This document shows, one piece after another, positions 35,462 to 44,025 of a DNA stretch of 64,000 nt. Source of the stretch: Sinorhizobium sp. RAC02 (GTDB lineage Bacteria > Pseudomonadota > Alphaproteobacteria > Rhizobiales > Rhizobiaceae); the NCBI RefSeq assembly GCF_001713395.1, contig NZ_CP016451.1, positions 124,001 through 188,000 of the forward strand, in the 5' to 3' direction. A program made the translations under genes and the position numbers. Below the pieces are notes generated by a model that searched no databases, had not been told where the DNA came from, and saw only the letters and a list, made by a program, of their open reading frames with translations. The first letter of the stretch is position 1; every line of letters starts with the position of its first letter.

Positions 35462-36046
35462 ATGACACCGCTCAACCGCTCCACCCAGAAAAACCGTCCT
35501 GCAAAATCCCAGCGCGCCACCACCCTCGAAATGGTCAGGCACGCCTGCCCAGATACAGCCCAGGCACTGCGCATCTCCGAAAGCTTCGGCCTTGCCCTCA
35601 TTGACAGCGACGGGATCCGCGATCTCCACCGCGGCCAGTTGATCGAAAGCGCCGATGCCCTGAAGGACGGCCTCGCCGAAAAGGCCATGCAGATCCACAT
35701 GCAGCGCATCGTCGGATCGTTCGTCGGCTCCGCCTACGGCGCCGGCCAATTCTACTCCCGCGCGGTCACAGAAGCCCGCGATCTCACCACGAAGCTTTCC
35801 AACGATACCAGGGATGAGGACCTCGACGGCCCTGTCGGTTTCGACAGCCGCGCCCAGCGCAAGCGCGAGTTCGCAGCCGACATGGGCCTGCAGGCCCACG
35901 TGCTTCGCATGGCAGCCGAAGGCGCCGTCTCTGCCTACGAAGACATTACAGGCGAAACCTGGAAGCCTTACGAGCGCACGGTCGAGCAGCCCGCCAACTC
36001 CGTCGACAGACAAGCCGCGACGGCCCAGATGTCAGCCTTCGAGTAG
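35462..36046 (+). CDS. Conserved hypothetical plasmid protein
   Basis: A 194-residue protein, rich in Ala and charged residues. The middle (FVGSAYGAGQFYSRAVTEAR) and the region AAEGAVSAYEDITGETWKPY look conserved in my recollection of rhizobial plasmids, but no domain is named. It is monocistronic and ends just before a strong terminator. No function is proposed. Confidence 0.6.
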   Translation: MTPLNRSTQKNRPAKSQRATTLEMVRHACPDTAQALRISESFGLALIDSDGIRDLHRGQLIESADALKDGLAEKAMQIHMQRIVGSFVGSAYGAGQFYSRAVTEARDLTTKLSNDTRDEDLDGPVGFDSRAQRKREFAADMGLQAHVLRMAAEGAVSAYEDITGETWKPYERTVEQPANSVDRQAATAQMSAFE

Positions 36047-36053
36047 CCGAGCC

Positions 36054-36077
36054 GCGGGGCTTCGGCCCCGCTTTTCT
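36054..36077 (+). terminator. Rho-independent terminator
   Basis: GCGGGGC and GCCCCGC pair around a TTCG tetraloop, followed by TTTTCT, eight bases after the stop of the preceding gene. Confidence 0.8.
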
Positions 36078-36424
36078 CCAATGCCCGCAACGCCGTTGCG
36101 ACGTGTTTCGGAACAAGAAAAAAGGGCCGACGGAAAACCGCGGCCCATAAAGTGTGAAGGTCATGGACCTCCAGAGGGGAACAGCTGCTGCGGCGGAACT
36201 GGGAGGAAGCCGCCATATGCATCAGCTGAAGTCAGTATGCCCGAATTTTCATCACGCCGCACCTGATTTTTGTGCCGTGCAGCTATGCATTGGCTGCTTT
36301 TTTCACATGTATTGCTGGGTAATCCGGTGACGAGCGGCGCTTTTCGCCGCGGTAGATCGGTCAAAATCTGATAGAGTATACTAGCGTATCGGCGCTTTAT
36401 ATCCGCGGGTGAAAGGTGCAAACT
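36078..36424. other. Intergenic stretch, no gene recognised
   Basis: Lies between the terminator and the 3' end of the AraC gene. No coding signature or RNA motif was found. Confidence 0.35.
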
Positions 36425-37324
36425 TCATGCTGCAGCCCTCGCTCGCGAAAAGGCTCCCGGCGGCATTCCCACATGCCGATTGAAGGCGACGCTGAAGGCG
36501 CTTGTCGATCCGTAACCGACGCGCTGGGCGATGTCGGCCATGGCCATATCTTCGCGTAGGAACTCTTTCGCTAGCGCCATCCGCCACCCCGTCGCGTACT
36601 CCATTGGCGCGACCCCGACCTCTCTGCGGAAGCGATCGAAGAAGGTGGAACGGGACATGGCGGCTTCCCGAGCAAGCGTCTCCACCGTCATGCTGCGGCC
36701 CGGATCTGCATGGATCCGGCGCAAGGTCGGTGCCAGCATCGGATCGGCCATGCCACGCAGGAGACCCGGCGGCGCTTTGGCACTTGCCGCCGATCGTAGT
36801 GCATCGATGAACAACACCTCGAGCAACCGGTGAAGCACCATCTCACGCGCGACGCGGTCAGCTCGCGTTTCCTCGTTTATCATGCGGACGAGAGCCATCA
36901 GCCGCTCTTCGCCGTGAACATGGATGACTTCCGGCAGCAGCGATACGAGAAGAGCTTTGTCATCCGAGCCGAACGCACAATGCCCGACCAGGGCCTTGAT
37001 CTCTGCCGGTGCTTCCGGGTCGCCCAGGCGAAAGACGCCGGGGCTGGTCTCCAGACGTTGAGCAAGGGCGCCGCGTGGTAGCGGCTCCATGCTGCTCATC
37101 GTGAACGAGAACATCTTTGGGACGAGGACGAAGTCACCGGCAGTGAGCACCATTGGGTCACGACCGGCAATCGCCATCAGGCAACGGCCTTCGACGACAG
37201 CGCAGTAGAAGGGGCTCCCCAGTTCTGTGCGCTCAACCAACCACTGACCACCGCCCGTGACCAGCTTGGAGATCGACGGGCTTGGCTTGAGCAGCGAAAC
37301 AACTTCGGTAACGGGATCGGTCAT
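36425..37324 (-). CDS. AraC-family regulator with cupin sensor
   Basis: A 299-residue regulator. The N-terminal cupin_6-like domain runs about 1-185 (CAVVEGRCLMAIAGRDP, GDFVLVPKMFSFTM). Two helix-turn-helix units follow: VETLAREAAMSRSTFFDRFRR and MADIAQRVGYGSTSAFSVAF. The ligand is unknown. It is divergent from an SDR gene 98 bp away and probably activates the SDR-hydrolase pair. The ATG at 37324 starts the conserved region. Confidence 0.85.
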   Translation of the reverse strand: MTDPVTEVVSLLKPSPSISKLVTGGGQWLVERTELGSPFYCAVVEGRCLMAIAGRDPMVLTAGDFVLVPKMFSFTMSSMEPLPRGALAQRLETSPGVFRLGDPEAPAEIKALVGHCAFGSDDKALLVSLLPEVIHVHGEERLMALVRMINEETRADRVAREMVLHRLLEVLFIDALRSAASAKAPPGLLRGMADPMLAPTLRRIHADPGRSMTVETLAREAAMSRSTFFDRFRREVGVAPMEYATGWRMALAKEFLREDMAMADIAQRVGYGSTSAFSVAFNRHVGMPPGAFSRARAAA

Positions 37325-37422
37325 GTTTTCGGACTCATGCTAAATACTCTTGGACATACGCATATAGCAAGTCCGGGTGATCAGGTCCATCTTCAGGCCA
37401 GTTAAAAGTCAGGAGACAGAAC

Positions 37423-38181
37423 ATGCCAAAGATCTTCATCACTGGTTGCTCGTCCGGTTTCGGCCTCGCCATCGCGCAGAAATTCGTGGACGCCGGGTGG
37501 GACGTGGTCGCGACCATGCGCACGCCGCGCTACGACCTTTTTCCCTCGAACGACCGGCTCGAAATCCTGCCGCTGGATGTCACGAGCGCGGACAGTATCG
37601 CCAAGGCGGTCGACGCCGCCGGCACGATCGACGCTCTGGTCAACAATGCCGGCGTCGGCATGCTCAACGTGCTGGAAGGCACGGAGATGTCGAAGATCCG
37701 CGAACTGTTCGAGACAAACGTCTTCGGAGCAATGGCGATGACCAAAGCTGTGCTTCCGCAGATGCGGTCCCGTCGCTCAGGCGTCATCGTCAATGTCAGC
37801 TCCGCGGTCACGATAAGGCCTCTGCCCGCGCTGTCAGTCTACAGTGCAAGCAAGGCAGCGCTCAATGCCTTCACGGAAAGCCTCGCCCTCGAAGCGGCGC
37901 TGTTCGGCATCCGTGCCAAACTTGTTTTGCCTGGCTCGGCACCGACGACCGGCTTCGGCAAGAATGCTGTCTCGCGGATGGGCACGGAAATTCCCGAGCC
38001 ATATACCGCCTTCGTCCACGATTACATGACGAAGCTGCGTTCCGGCACTGAGGTCACGACGGCGGATGCGGTTGCAGAGGCTGTCTGGCGGTCTGTGACG
38101 GAGATCGACGCGCCGATGAAAATCCCCGCCGGCGCCGACGCGGAAACCTCTTTCCGCGAAGCGGGCCATTTGCTCGCCTGA
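37423..38181 (+). CDS. SDR-family oxidoreductase
   Basis: A 252-residue classical SDR: cofactor loop TGCSSGFGLAIAQKF, NNAGVG, Ser in VNVSSAV and catalytic YSASKAALNAFTES. AGGAGACAG precedes the ATG. It is followed after 39 bp by an alpha/beta-hydrolase gene on the same strand and is divergent from an AraC regulator. These trios are common in rhizobia; the substrate is not known. Confidence 0.85.
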   Translation: MPKIFITGCSSGFGLAIAQKFVDAGWDVVATMRTPRYDLFPSNDRLEILPLDVTSADSIAKAVDAAGTIDALVNNAGVGMLNVLEGTEMSKIRELFETNVFGAMAMTKAVLPQMRSRRSGVIVNVSSAVTIRPLPALSVYSASKAALNAFTESLALEAALFGIRAKLVLPGSAPTTGFGKNAVSRMGTEIPEPYTAFVHDYMTKLRSGTEVTTADAVAEAVWRSVTEIDAPMKIPAGADAETSFREAGHLLA

Positions 38182-38220
38182 ACATCACCATCCGAAATCC
38201 ACCTTTGAAGGTCGAGACCC

Positions 38221-39165
38221 ATGAACAATCTGATCAATCTCGCAAAGCATATTCCCACACCTGAAGCCACTCTCACCGTGGCATACACGCCGATCCGCCT
38301 TCCCATGCCGGGCCGCCAGCCACTGGAGCTGCGTGTGACTGCGCCCGCAAACGGCGACAAGCTGCCGATCGTGCTGCTGTCGCATGGCTATGGCCCTTCC
38401 AACTATATTCCGTCAAAGGACGGCTACGCTCCTCTCGCTCAGTTTTGGGCGGAGAGGGGGTTCGTCGTCATCCAGCCGACGCATGCAAGTTCGCGGGTCG
38501 GTGGCCTGACGTCAGATTCACCCGGCGCGCCGTTCTTCTGGCGCGAGCGTGTCGAGGAGATGAAGGCGATCCTTGACCATCTCGCGGAGATCGAACGGCA
38601 GGCGCCGGCCGTCGCCGGCCGGATGGATCATTCCCGCATCGGAGCGGTCGGGCATTCACTTGGCGGCCACACGGTTGGACTTCTACTCGGCGCGCAGCTG
38701 GACGGCGAGGATCTCTCTGAGCCTCGTATCTCAGCAGGCGTTCTTCTGACGACGCCGGGACGCGGCGGCAAAGATATGACCGAGGAGAACGCCGCAAGGT
38801 TTCCATTCTTCGACGTCGATTTCTCGACGGTCTCCACCCGCAGCCTGGTCGTTTGCGGTGATATGGACAATCCCCATTTTACAACGCGCGGCGCTGACTG
38901 GCATGCGGACGCGTTCCATGATGCGCCGGGCGCTAAAGCAATGCTGATGATGCACGGGGTCGGGCATGGCCTTGGCGGGATTGCCGCACTGGACGCAAAG
39001 GAAACGGAAACAGAAGCACCGGATGCGCTGGAAGCTACACGACGCCTCACTCTCGCCTGGCTTCAGACCGCGCTCGGTGCGGACGAGGGCGCTTGGCCCC
39101 AAGCGCGCTTAGCGTTAGAGCGTGACGCTGCACCGCTTGCCACGGTCACCGACAAGCAATTGTAG
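38221..39165 (+). CDS. Alpha/beta-hydrolase (chlorophyllase/PAF-acetylhydrolase-like)
   Basis: A 314-residue hydrolase. The oxyanion region is LLSHGYGPSNY, the nucleophile elbow GHSLGGH, and a late His in HGVGHGLGG completes the triad, with an Asp in VCGDMDNPHF nearby. No signal peptide is seen, so it should act in the cytoplasm on an ester or lactone. It is the second gene of the AraC-linked SDR cassette. Confidence 0.8.
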   Translation: MNNLINLAKHIPTPEATLTVAYTPIRLPMPGRQPLELRVTAPANGDKLPIVLLSHGYGPSNYIPSKDGYAPLAQFWAERGFVVIQPTHASSRVGGLTSDSPGAPFFWRERVEEMKAILDHLAEIERQAPAVAGRMDHSRIGAVGHSLGGHTVGLLLGAQLDGEDLSEPRISAGVLLTTPGRGGKDMTEENAARFPFFDVDFSTVSTRSLVVCGDMDNPHFTTRGADWHADAFHDAPGAKAMLMMHGVGHGLGGIAALDAKETETEAPDALEATRRLTLAWLQTALGADEGAWPQARLALERDAAPLATVTDKQL

Positions 39166-39749
39166 TCGCTGAAGCAGATCGGCACGATTGAAGCCGCGCC
39201 AATGAGAGATACCGGGCGCCACACTGGTGGCGCTCGATGCAATCTGCGGCATCCGTGGGTAGCGCAGATATCATCGAGTTCGGAAAGCACGCCAGCAACT
39301 CGTCCTTCATTCAGCGAGCATTCGGGGCCCCTGGCAAAATAAGTTTCAGTCCTGTGTGCAGGTTCTTGTCAGCAAACGTGGCTTTTGACTTTAGCTCTCG
39401 ATCTAGGTGCTTGGGCGCTCGGCGATGCAATTTACTTCGATCACGCGCAGATGACGCATAGTCGTACGCCTTGTTCCGCCAGGCTGGCACGTCCACTGCG
39501 GTCTCGATGGGGCATGTCTGACCAAAGACCGCCTCGCGATGCTCGGCTCGATCGGCATCCGCAACGGCCGGATCGTTTTCTTCCCCTGTGCGCTGAAGCG
39601 CCCATTCTTCGCGGGCCAAGAAAGCCTCTCCTTTGGCCGTCCTCCACTGCGTTTCGGCCTTTCAGGTGCAGGCCGATCGCCTCCGGTCCTATCGACTGCC
39701 ATCGAGGCCGCGATGGACGCGGCCCGAACAACCGAAAAGGAATACGACA
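39166..39749. other. Intergenic stretch with leader hairpin
   Basis: About 580 bp without a recognised gene. A minus-strand frame at 39311-39619 has no signature. A perfect 7-bp hairpin (GGCCGCG-ATGGA-CGCGGCC, 39706-39724) ends 25 bases before the DUF736 start codon and could affect its translation. Confidence 0.4.
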
Positions 39750-40061
39750 ATGGCAACCATCGGCTCTTTCACCGCTTCCGGCAACGGCTTCTCCGGCACC
39801 ATCAAGACCCTCAACCTCAACGTCAAGGCAACCATCCGCGCCGTCGAGCGCACTTCCGAAAAGGGCCCGGACTACCGCATCCTCGCAGGAGCTACGGTCG
39901 AATTCGGCGCAGCCTGGAAGAAGACCTCGAACGAAGGCCGCGACTACCTCTCGGTCAAGCTCGATGACCCGAGCTTCCCGGCCCCGATCTACGCAACGCT
40001 GATCGAGGTCGAAGGCGAAGAAGGCCTCTCCCTCATCTGGTCCCGGTCGAACCGGGACTGA
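39750..40061 (+). CDS. DUF736 domain protein
   Basis: A 103-residue protein of the DUF736 family, a single small domain abundant on alphaproteobacterial plasmids and conjugative elements. It begins [20 protein letters not shown] and has the core [18 protein letters not shown] and [18 protein letters not shown]. Function unproven. A terminator stem follows its stop. It is convergent with the HU gene. Confidence 0.85.
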   Translation: MATIGSFTASGNGFSGTIKTLNLNVKATIRAVERTSEKGPDYRILAGATVEFGAAWKKTSNEGRDYLSVKLDDPSFPAPIYATLIEVEGEEGLSLIWSRSNRD

Positions 40062-40070
40062 CACTGGACG

Positions 40071-40090
40071 CCCCGCCTGACAAGGCGGGG
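40071..40090. terminator. Hairpin between convergent DUF736 and HU genes
   Basis: CCCCGCC and GGCGGGG pair over 7 bp around TGACAA. It ends just before the 3' end of the HU gene and may stop transcription from both sides. Confidence 0.6.
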
Positions 40091-40106
40091 CTCTCCACGT
40101 CAAGGA

Positions 40107-40385
40107 TCACTTGTTCAGTGCATCCTTGAGCGCCTTGGCAGGCGCGAAGGTCAGCTTCTTCGAAGCGGCGACCGTCATTTTTTCTCCGGTCGCAGGATTG
40201 CGACCCTCGCGCTCAGGCGATGCCTTCACCTTAAATTTTCCGAAGCCGGGGATTGAGGTTTCTGCGTCGGAGCCTGCGGCATCGGCGATGGCCTGGAAGA
40301 CGGCCTCGACAATGCCCTTGGCCTGAACCTTCGTCAGGCCGTTGTCGGCTGCGATCTTGTCGGCGATTTCATTGGTGGTGGTCAT
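40107..40385 (-). CDS. HU-family nucleoid protein
   Basis: A 92-residue HU homologue: MTTTNEIADKIAADNGLTKV at the front, the signature GFGKFKVKASPEREGRNPATGE and the C-terminal TFAPAKALKDALNK. It binds and bends DNA without strict sequence preference. A plasmid copy could serve transfer or replication complexes. GAGGAATTCC precedes the ATG. Confidence 0.9.
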   Translation of the reverse strand: MTTTNEIADKIAADNGLTKVQAKGIVEAVFQAIADAAGSDAETSIPGFGKFKVKASPEREGRNPATGEKMTVAASKKLTFAPAKALKDALNK

Positions 40386-40468
40386 GGAATTCCTCGCATC
40401 TTGTTGTCAAAGATAAAATCCGTGTCAGCTTATGACCGGATTGTCATCGGCGACGATGGAGACGAGGG

Positions 40469-40735
40469 TCAGGTCCGCGGGATGTCCACAGGTCGTTTGG
40501 GCCGATAGCCCCGTTTGCGCTTTTCGCGCAGCACGTCAAAGAACAGATTGATGGCCTGGCTCTCGTTGTCGAACAAATGCACCATCTGCTGTCCCCGCGT
40601 ACCGATCCGACCCCAAGCGCGTACAAGCGACACCTCGCCAAACAATGTCGGCTGGACGGCAAGGGCGTAAAACCGCGCCATGTTCTTTTCCGGCGCGATA
40701 CGCTCGACATAGAGGTGGTAGGGCTGCGTGATCAT
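40469..40735 (-). CDS. WGR domain protein
   Basis: An 88-residue single WGR domain: YHLYVERIAPEKNMARFYAL, then VRAWGRIGTRGQ with the defining Trp-Gly-Arg. In PARPs this domain binds nucleic acid; stand-alone copies are typical on rhizobial plasmids near tra genes. The ATG at 40735 begins the domain; a longer frame to 40771 adds unconserved residues. Confidence 0.8.
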   Translation of the reverse strand: MITQPYHLYVERIAPEKNMARFYALAVQPTLFGEVSLVRAWGRIGTRGQQMVHLFDNESQAINLFFDVLREKRKRGYRPKRPVDIPRT

Positions 40736-40831
40736 GCCCGCAGAATCGCGCGTTCGGAATCTGCCGTCCAATGACAGTTTTGAATCGGTCGGGCATCATC
40801 GATTCACAACAGTGATCCGCCAGCGCCCGGA

Positions 40832-41284
40832 TCATTCGCACCAGCTCCGGCGCGATCCATGCCACTTCCGCGCCATTCCTTCGGCGACGAGAATATCCCC
40901 GACCGAGCGCCGGTCGCGGTAGACGATCCTGAGCTTGCGACCGAAGCGATCTTCATCCCTGGCGGTCGTCTTGAACGAGAGCGGACCCGAATTAAGGATG
41001 TCGAGCAGACGCTGTTTTGCCGCAAGTCCGCGCTCGCGTTCGCGTTCGCATCTTGGCGGGCTAAGCTCAGGCGTGTCGATGTCCGCTATCCGGATCTTTT
41101 CGCCTCGAAACCAGAACGTATCGCCGTCCACCACGCAAGTGATGCGTTGCCCGCTTCCGCAGATAGAGAAGGCTTCGCTCGCGCTGCTTGCACTGCTTGA
41201 AGGCTGGGCTGAAGCAACAGATGCGAGGAAGCCAATGGCTAAGGGGGATAGGCTGGCAATTGCCATAAAAAGTCTCACTTTCAT
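40832..41284 (-). CDS. Secreted thermonuclease (SNase-like)
   Basis: A 150-residue staphylococcal-nuclease-fold protein with a signal peptide (VRLFMAIASLSPLAIGFLAS, cut probably at ASA-QP). The active-site elements are VDGDTFWFRGEKIRIADIDTPE, later DRFGRKLRIVY. It should be exported and cut nucleic acid with Ca2+. Its ATG overlaps the traG stop by ATGA, so it is translated together with the coupling protein. Periplasmic nuclease next to a conjugation gene may clear DNA or have a role in mating; that is inference. Confidence 0.8.
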   Translation of the reverse strand: MKVRLFMAIASLSPLAIGFLASVASAQPSSSASSASEAFSICGSGQRITCVVDGDTFWFRGEKIRIADIDTPELSPPRCERERERGLAAKQRLLDILNSGPLSFKTTARDEDRFGRKLRIVYRDRRSVGDILVAEGMARKWHGSRRSWCE

Positions 41285-43251
41285 GTCTCCTCAGTATCTG
41301 TCGTCGGAGCGGCCTTATAGCTCTTCACCCCTTCTGTGATTGGCTTGTGAAACCGGTTTTCTCCAACGGACGCGCTCATGTCCTTGCGTCTGAACCAGAT
41401 GGCCCGTCCGCATCTGAGCGGCGGATTGCCTGACGTGAACACGATCTGCTCGTCAGCGCGCATGCGCAGCACCTCATGCGGCAGGATCAGCGGCCGGCGG
41501 CTCAGCTGCCGGGAACGTGAGCGCGACGATCCCTTCATCCCTGACGAGCGGTTTGTCTGGTCCACCTCGACCGTCGTATCGCCGCAGCGTTTCGAGATAT
41601 AGTCAGCAGTATCAGGATCGTTGATCGCGGCAAACGAGATCCACGACGCGGATTCGAACCACTTGCTCGTCGCGTCCCGCCCGCCATAGGCCTCGCGCAT
41701 CTGGCCGATGGACTGGAAGATCATCGTCAGCGTGATGCCGTATTTGCGCCCGGCGTCGCGGGCGGTCTCTAAGATGCGCAGATAGCCGAGCCTGGCGACT
41801 TCGTCGAGCAGGAAGAGAGCGCGACCTTTCACATTGCCGTTTCGATTGTAGATGGCATTGAGCAGCGATCCGATAACCACGCGTGCCAGTCCCGGATGGG
41901 CTTCGAGGACCTTCAGATCGAGCGCAATGAAGATGTCTGTCCCGCCATCCGCAAGATCGTCGGTCGAGAAACTGTCGCCAGAGACGAGCGCGGCGTAGTT
42001 CGGATAGGACAGCCAGTGCGTCTCCTTCACCGCATTGGCGTACACGCCGGAAAAGGTCTCCGGCGTCATGTTGACGAAGACCGAAACGTTCTCCTTCACG
42101 AAGTCCGATCCCGACTGCTCGTAGATCTTCGTCAGGCGCGCCCGTAGCTGCGGCTCCGGCTCCGAGAGATTGGCTCTCACCCGACGCAACGTCTGGTCTT
42201 GCTCGTCCGTGTGCCCGGACAGGCAGACGTCGGCGATCAGAGCTGTCAGAAGCTGCATGGCCGACGCCCGGAAGAAGTCGTCGCGCGCAGAGGCAGAGCG
42301 GGGATTGTCGGTCATAATCCAGGTCGCGACTGCGACGATGTCTTCTTCTTTCGTGCTGCCGTGTCGCCCGATCCAGTCCAATGCATTGAAGCCGACGCCT
42401 GACGCAGAGGGATCGAGAATAATCACCTTCCGGCCAGCTTTGCGGCGATGCTCCGCTACCATCGGCGCCACCTCGCTCGACGGATCGAGGACGACGAGGC
42501 CGCCGCCCCACTTGAGCGCGGTTGGGACCGTTACCGACGTCGTCTTGAAACCACCGGAGCCGGCGAAGACGATGCCATGCGAGGAGCCGAAGGAGCCGTC
42601 GAAGCATAGGAGCGGGCTCTTGCCTCCCGCGCCCCAGGTCGACGGATCATCGGCGCGGAACGAAACCGCCGCAACGCTATCGCGATCGACACGATACCGT
42701 TCACCGACAACGATGCCGCCGGGATCGGGGAAGAGTTTTGCGGCCTCCTGCACCTTCATCCAGTCGGCCTCGCCATGCACCGCTCGCTTTCCCCCGATCC
42801 GCCGTGGTGCGGCTTTGGCAAAAGCTGCGTTACCCTTTATCGCGACGCGCAGTGCGAAGACGCCGGCGAGGAAAGTTGTCGATGCGCCAAGCATCGTTGC
42901 GGGGTCCGCATATCCGAGCACGGATTGTCCTTTCGGGATGTCGCCAGCGATCCCGGCCAGGCGAACGCCCTCGCGCAGGAGAGCGATAAGGATTGCCACT
43001 CCATTTCCGCTGAGGACGCCCCATCCTGCAGCCTTGATACCCACTGCGCCATTTGCGGCGAACAGAAAGATCGTGCCGATTGCAGCCGCGGTGGCATAGG
43101 GCAGCGCGAGGCCGATACGCCCGAGCATCAGCTTGGCCTGCGCGGTCTTACTGAGCGCGGCCAGCCAGTGTTCGATCCCCGGCATGAAAACCACGACGAC
43201 GATCATCGTCGTGGCCGGGATGACGGCGAGTAACACTTTACTCGCCGTCAT
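41281..43251 (-). CDS. traG: TraG, VirD4-type coupling protein
   Basis: A 656-residue ATPase that couples the relaxosome to the mating pore. N-terminal transmembrane segments lie at about 5-25, 45-70 and 80-95 and after 115. The Walker A is GSGGFKTTS and the Walker B region is [14 protein letters not shown]. The length matches Ti-plasmid TraG. Its ATG lies 14 bases inside the end of traD. The downstream nuclease gene overlaps its stop. The traCDG operon is expected to be driven by TraR from the tra box at 43830. Confidence 0.95.
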   Translation of the reverse strand: MTASKVLLAVIPATTMIVVVVFMPGIEHWLAALSKTAQAKLMLGRIGLALPYATAAAIGTIFLFAANGAVGIKAAGWGVLSGNGVAILIALLREGVRLAGIAGDIPKGQSVLGYADPATMLGASTTFLAGVFALRVAIKGNAAFAKAAPRRIGGKRAVHGEADWMKVQEAAKLFPDPGGIVVGERYRVDRDSVAAVSFRADDPSTWGAGGKSPLLCFDGSFGSSHGIVFAGSGGFKTTSVTVPTALKWGGGLVVLDPSSEVAPMVAEHRRKAGRKVIILDPSASGVGFNALDWIGRHGSTKEEDIVAVATWIMTDNPRSASARDDFFRASAMQLLTALIADVCLSGHTDEQDQTLRRVRANLSEPEPQLRARLTKIYEQSGSDFVKENVSVFVNMTPETFSGVYANAVKETHWLSYPNYAALVSGDSFSTDDLADGGTDIFIALDLKVLEAHPGLARVVIGSLLNAIYNRNGNVKGRALFLLDEVARLGYLRILETARDAGRKYGITLTMIFQSIGQMREAYGGRDATSKWFESASWISFAAINDPDTADYISKRCGDTTVEVDQTNRSSGMKGSSRSRSRQLSRRPLILPHEVLRMRADEQIVFTSGNPPLRCGRAIWFRRKDMSASVGENRFHKPITEGVKSYKAAPTTDTEET

Positions 43252-43453
43252 GAGCAAACGCCTCCGCGCCTATCGCCGTGAGGCGCGATTGCTCCGCATC
43301 GTTGCCCTTGAGGCGACGACTGGCGTCGATCAGCAGGCCGAGCAGCAGTGCCCGTTTCTGATAGCGCAGTCCTGCCTTGACGATGAGGCCACCGAGCTCG
43401 ATTTTTTCGCGGGTGTCTTTCTTTCGTGCGTCAGCCGTCATTGTGCGGGCCAT
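43238..43453 (-). CDS. traD: TraD, conjugal transfer protein
   Basis: A 71-residue protein, the exact length of TraD in Ti plasmids. It carries the conserved [19 protein letters not shown] and [10 protein letters not shown]. The start at ATG 43453 is chosen on that length and because a GAGG precedes it. It is middle gene of traCDG with tight spacing on both sides. Role: accessory, possibly bridging relaxosome and TraG. Confidence 0.85.
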   Translation of the reverse strand: MARTMTADARKKDTREKIELGGLIVKAGLRYQKRALLLGLLIDASRRLKGNDAEQSRLTAIGAEAFAHDGE

Positions 43454-43457
43454 GCGT

Positions 43458-43754
43458 TCAAGCCTCACCAAGCCCGCCCGCAGGCGCGCCAGACGCGATC
43501 GTGGCCGATGTTTCACCACCGGTGCGACCATCCCCGGAATTCTTCTTCCCGGTCGCAACTCCTTTGCCTCCGCGAAACCGCCTGGTGATCTCCTCGAACG
43601 CAGCCTGTAGCTCGGTTTCCTCGATCTCGATCTCACCGAGACCGGCCTTCAGCGCGATCCGGCCGATGCGCTCGGCCTCGCGTGTTTCGGCTTGTCTAAG
43701 CTGATCCTGCAATCTGGCGATTTCTTCCCTGATCTTAGATGATGGCTTCTTCAT
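43458..43754 (-). CDS. traC: TraC, relaxosome accessory protein
   Basis: A 98-residue protein, as in Ti plasmids: basic front ([19 protein letters not shown]), coiled segment, then [19 protein letters not shown] and a Gly-rich tail. TraC is needed with TraA for nicking at oriT. It is the first gene of the operon and is divergent from traA across oriT. Confidence 0.9.
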   Translation of the reverse strand: MKKPSSKIREEIARLQDQLRQAETREAERIGRIALKAGLGEIEIEETELQAAFEEITRRFRGGKGVATGKKNSGDGRTGGETSATIASGAPAGGLGEA

Positions 43755-43829
43755 TCCGGTCGCATCTCCCTGGAAATCTTGGCGGCTCTGTCCCGCTGCT
43801 AGATTTCCTCAAAAGCACATCCGGAAGGA

Positions 43830-43847
43830 ATGTGCAGATCTGCACGT
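43830..43847. promoter_or_regulatory. tra box (TraR operator) between traC and traA
   Basis: ATGTGCAGATCTGCACGT differs at one base from the Ti-plasmid tra box (ATGTGCAGATCTGCACAT). Central 14 bp form a perfect dyad. Its position lets TraR with acyl-homoserine lactone drive traCDG leftward and traAFBH rightward. Confidence 0.92.
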
Positions 43848-43898
43848 CGGCAAGGCCGACACTTTGGAGGATGATCCCGCCGTTCCGAAGGAGCGGAT

Positions 43899-43932
43899 CC
43901 AAGGGCGCAATTATACGTCGCTGATGCGACGT
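43899..43932 (+). other. oriT: oriT nick region
   Basis: CCAAGGGCGCAATTATAC (43899-43916) resembles the RSF1010/pTiC58-type nick site, in which AGGGCGCA is the conserved core. ACGTCGC-TGAT-GCGACGT (43915-43932), a perfect 7-bp hairpin, follows directly. It lies in the traC-traA divergent region, as in Ti plasmids. The nick position itself is inferred. Confidence 0.8.
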
Positions 43933-44025
43933 GCTTGCCCACGGCCCTGGCGGGGCCGCCGTAAGGTTGCCGCTCGACCTGGCTGCTCTTTGGGAACGAG
44001 GTTCGAACCGGGAGTGTTTTACGCC

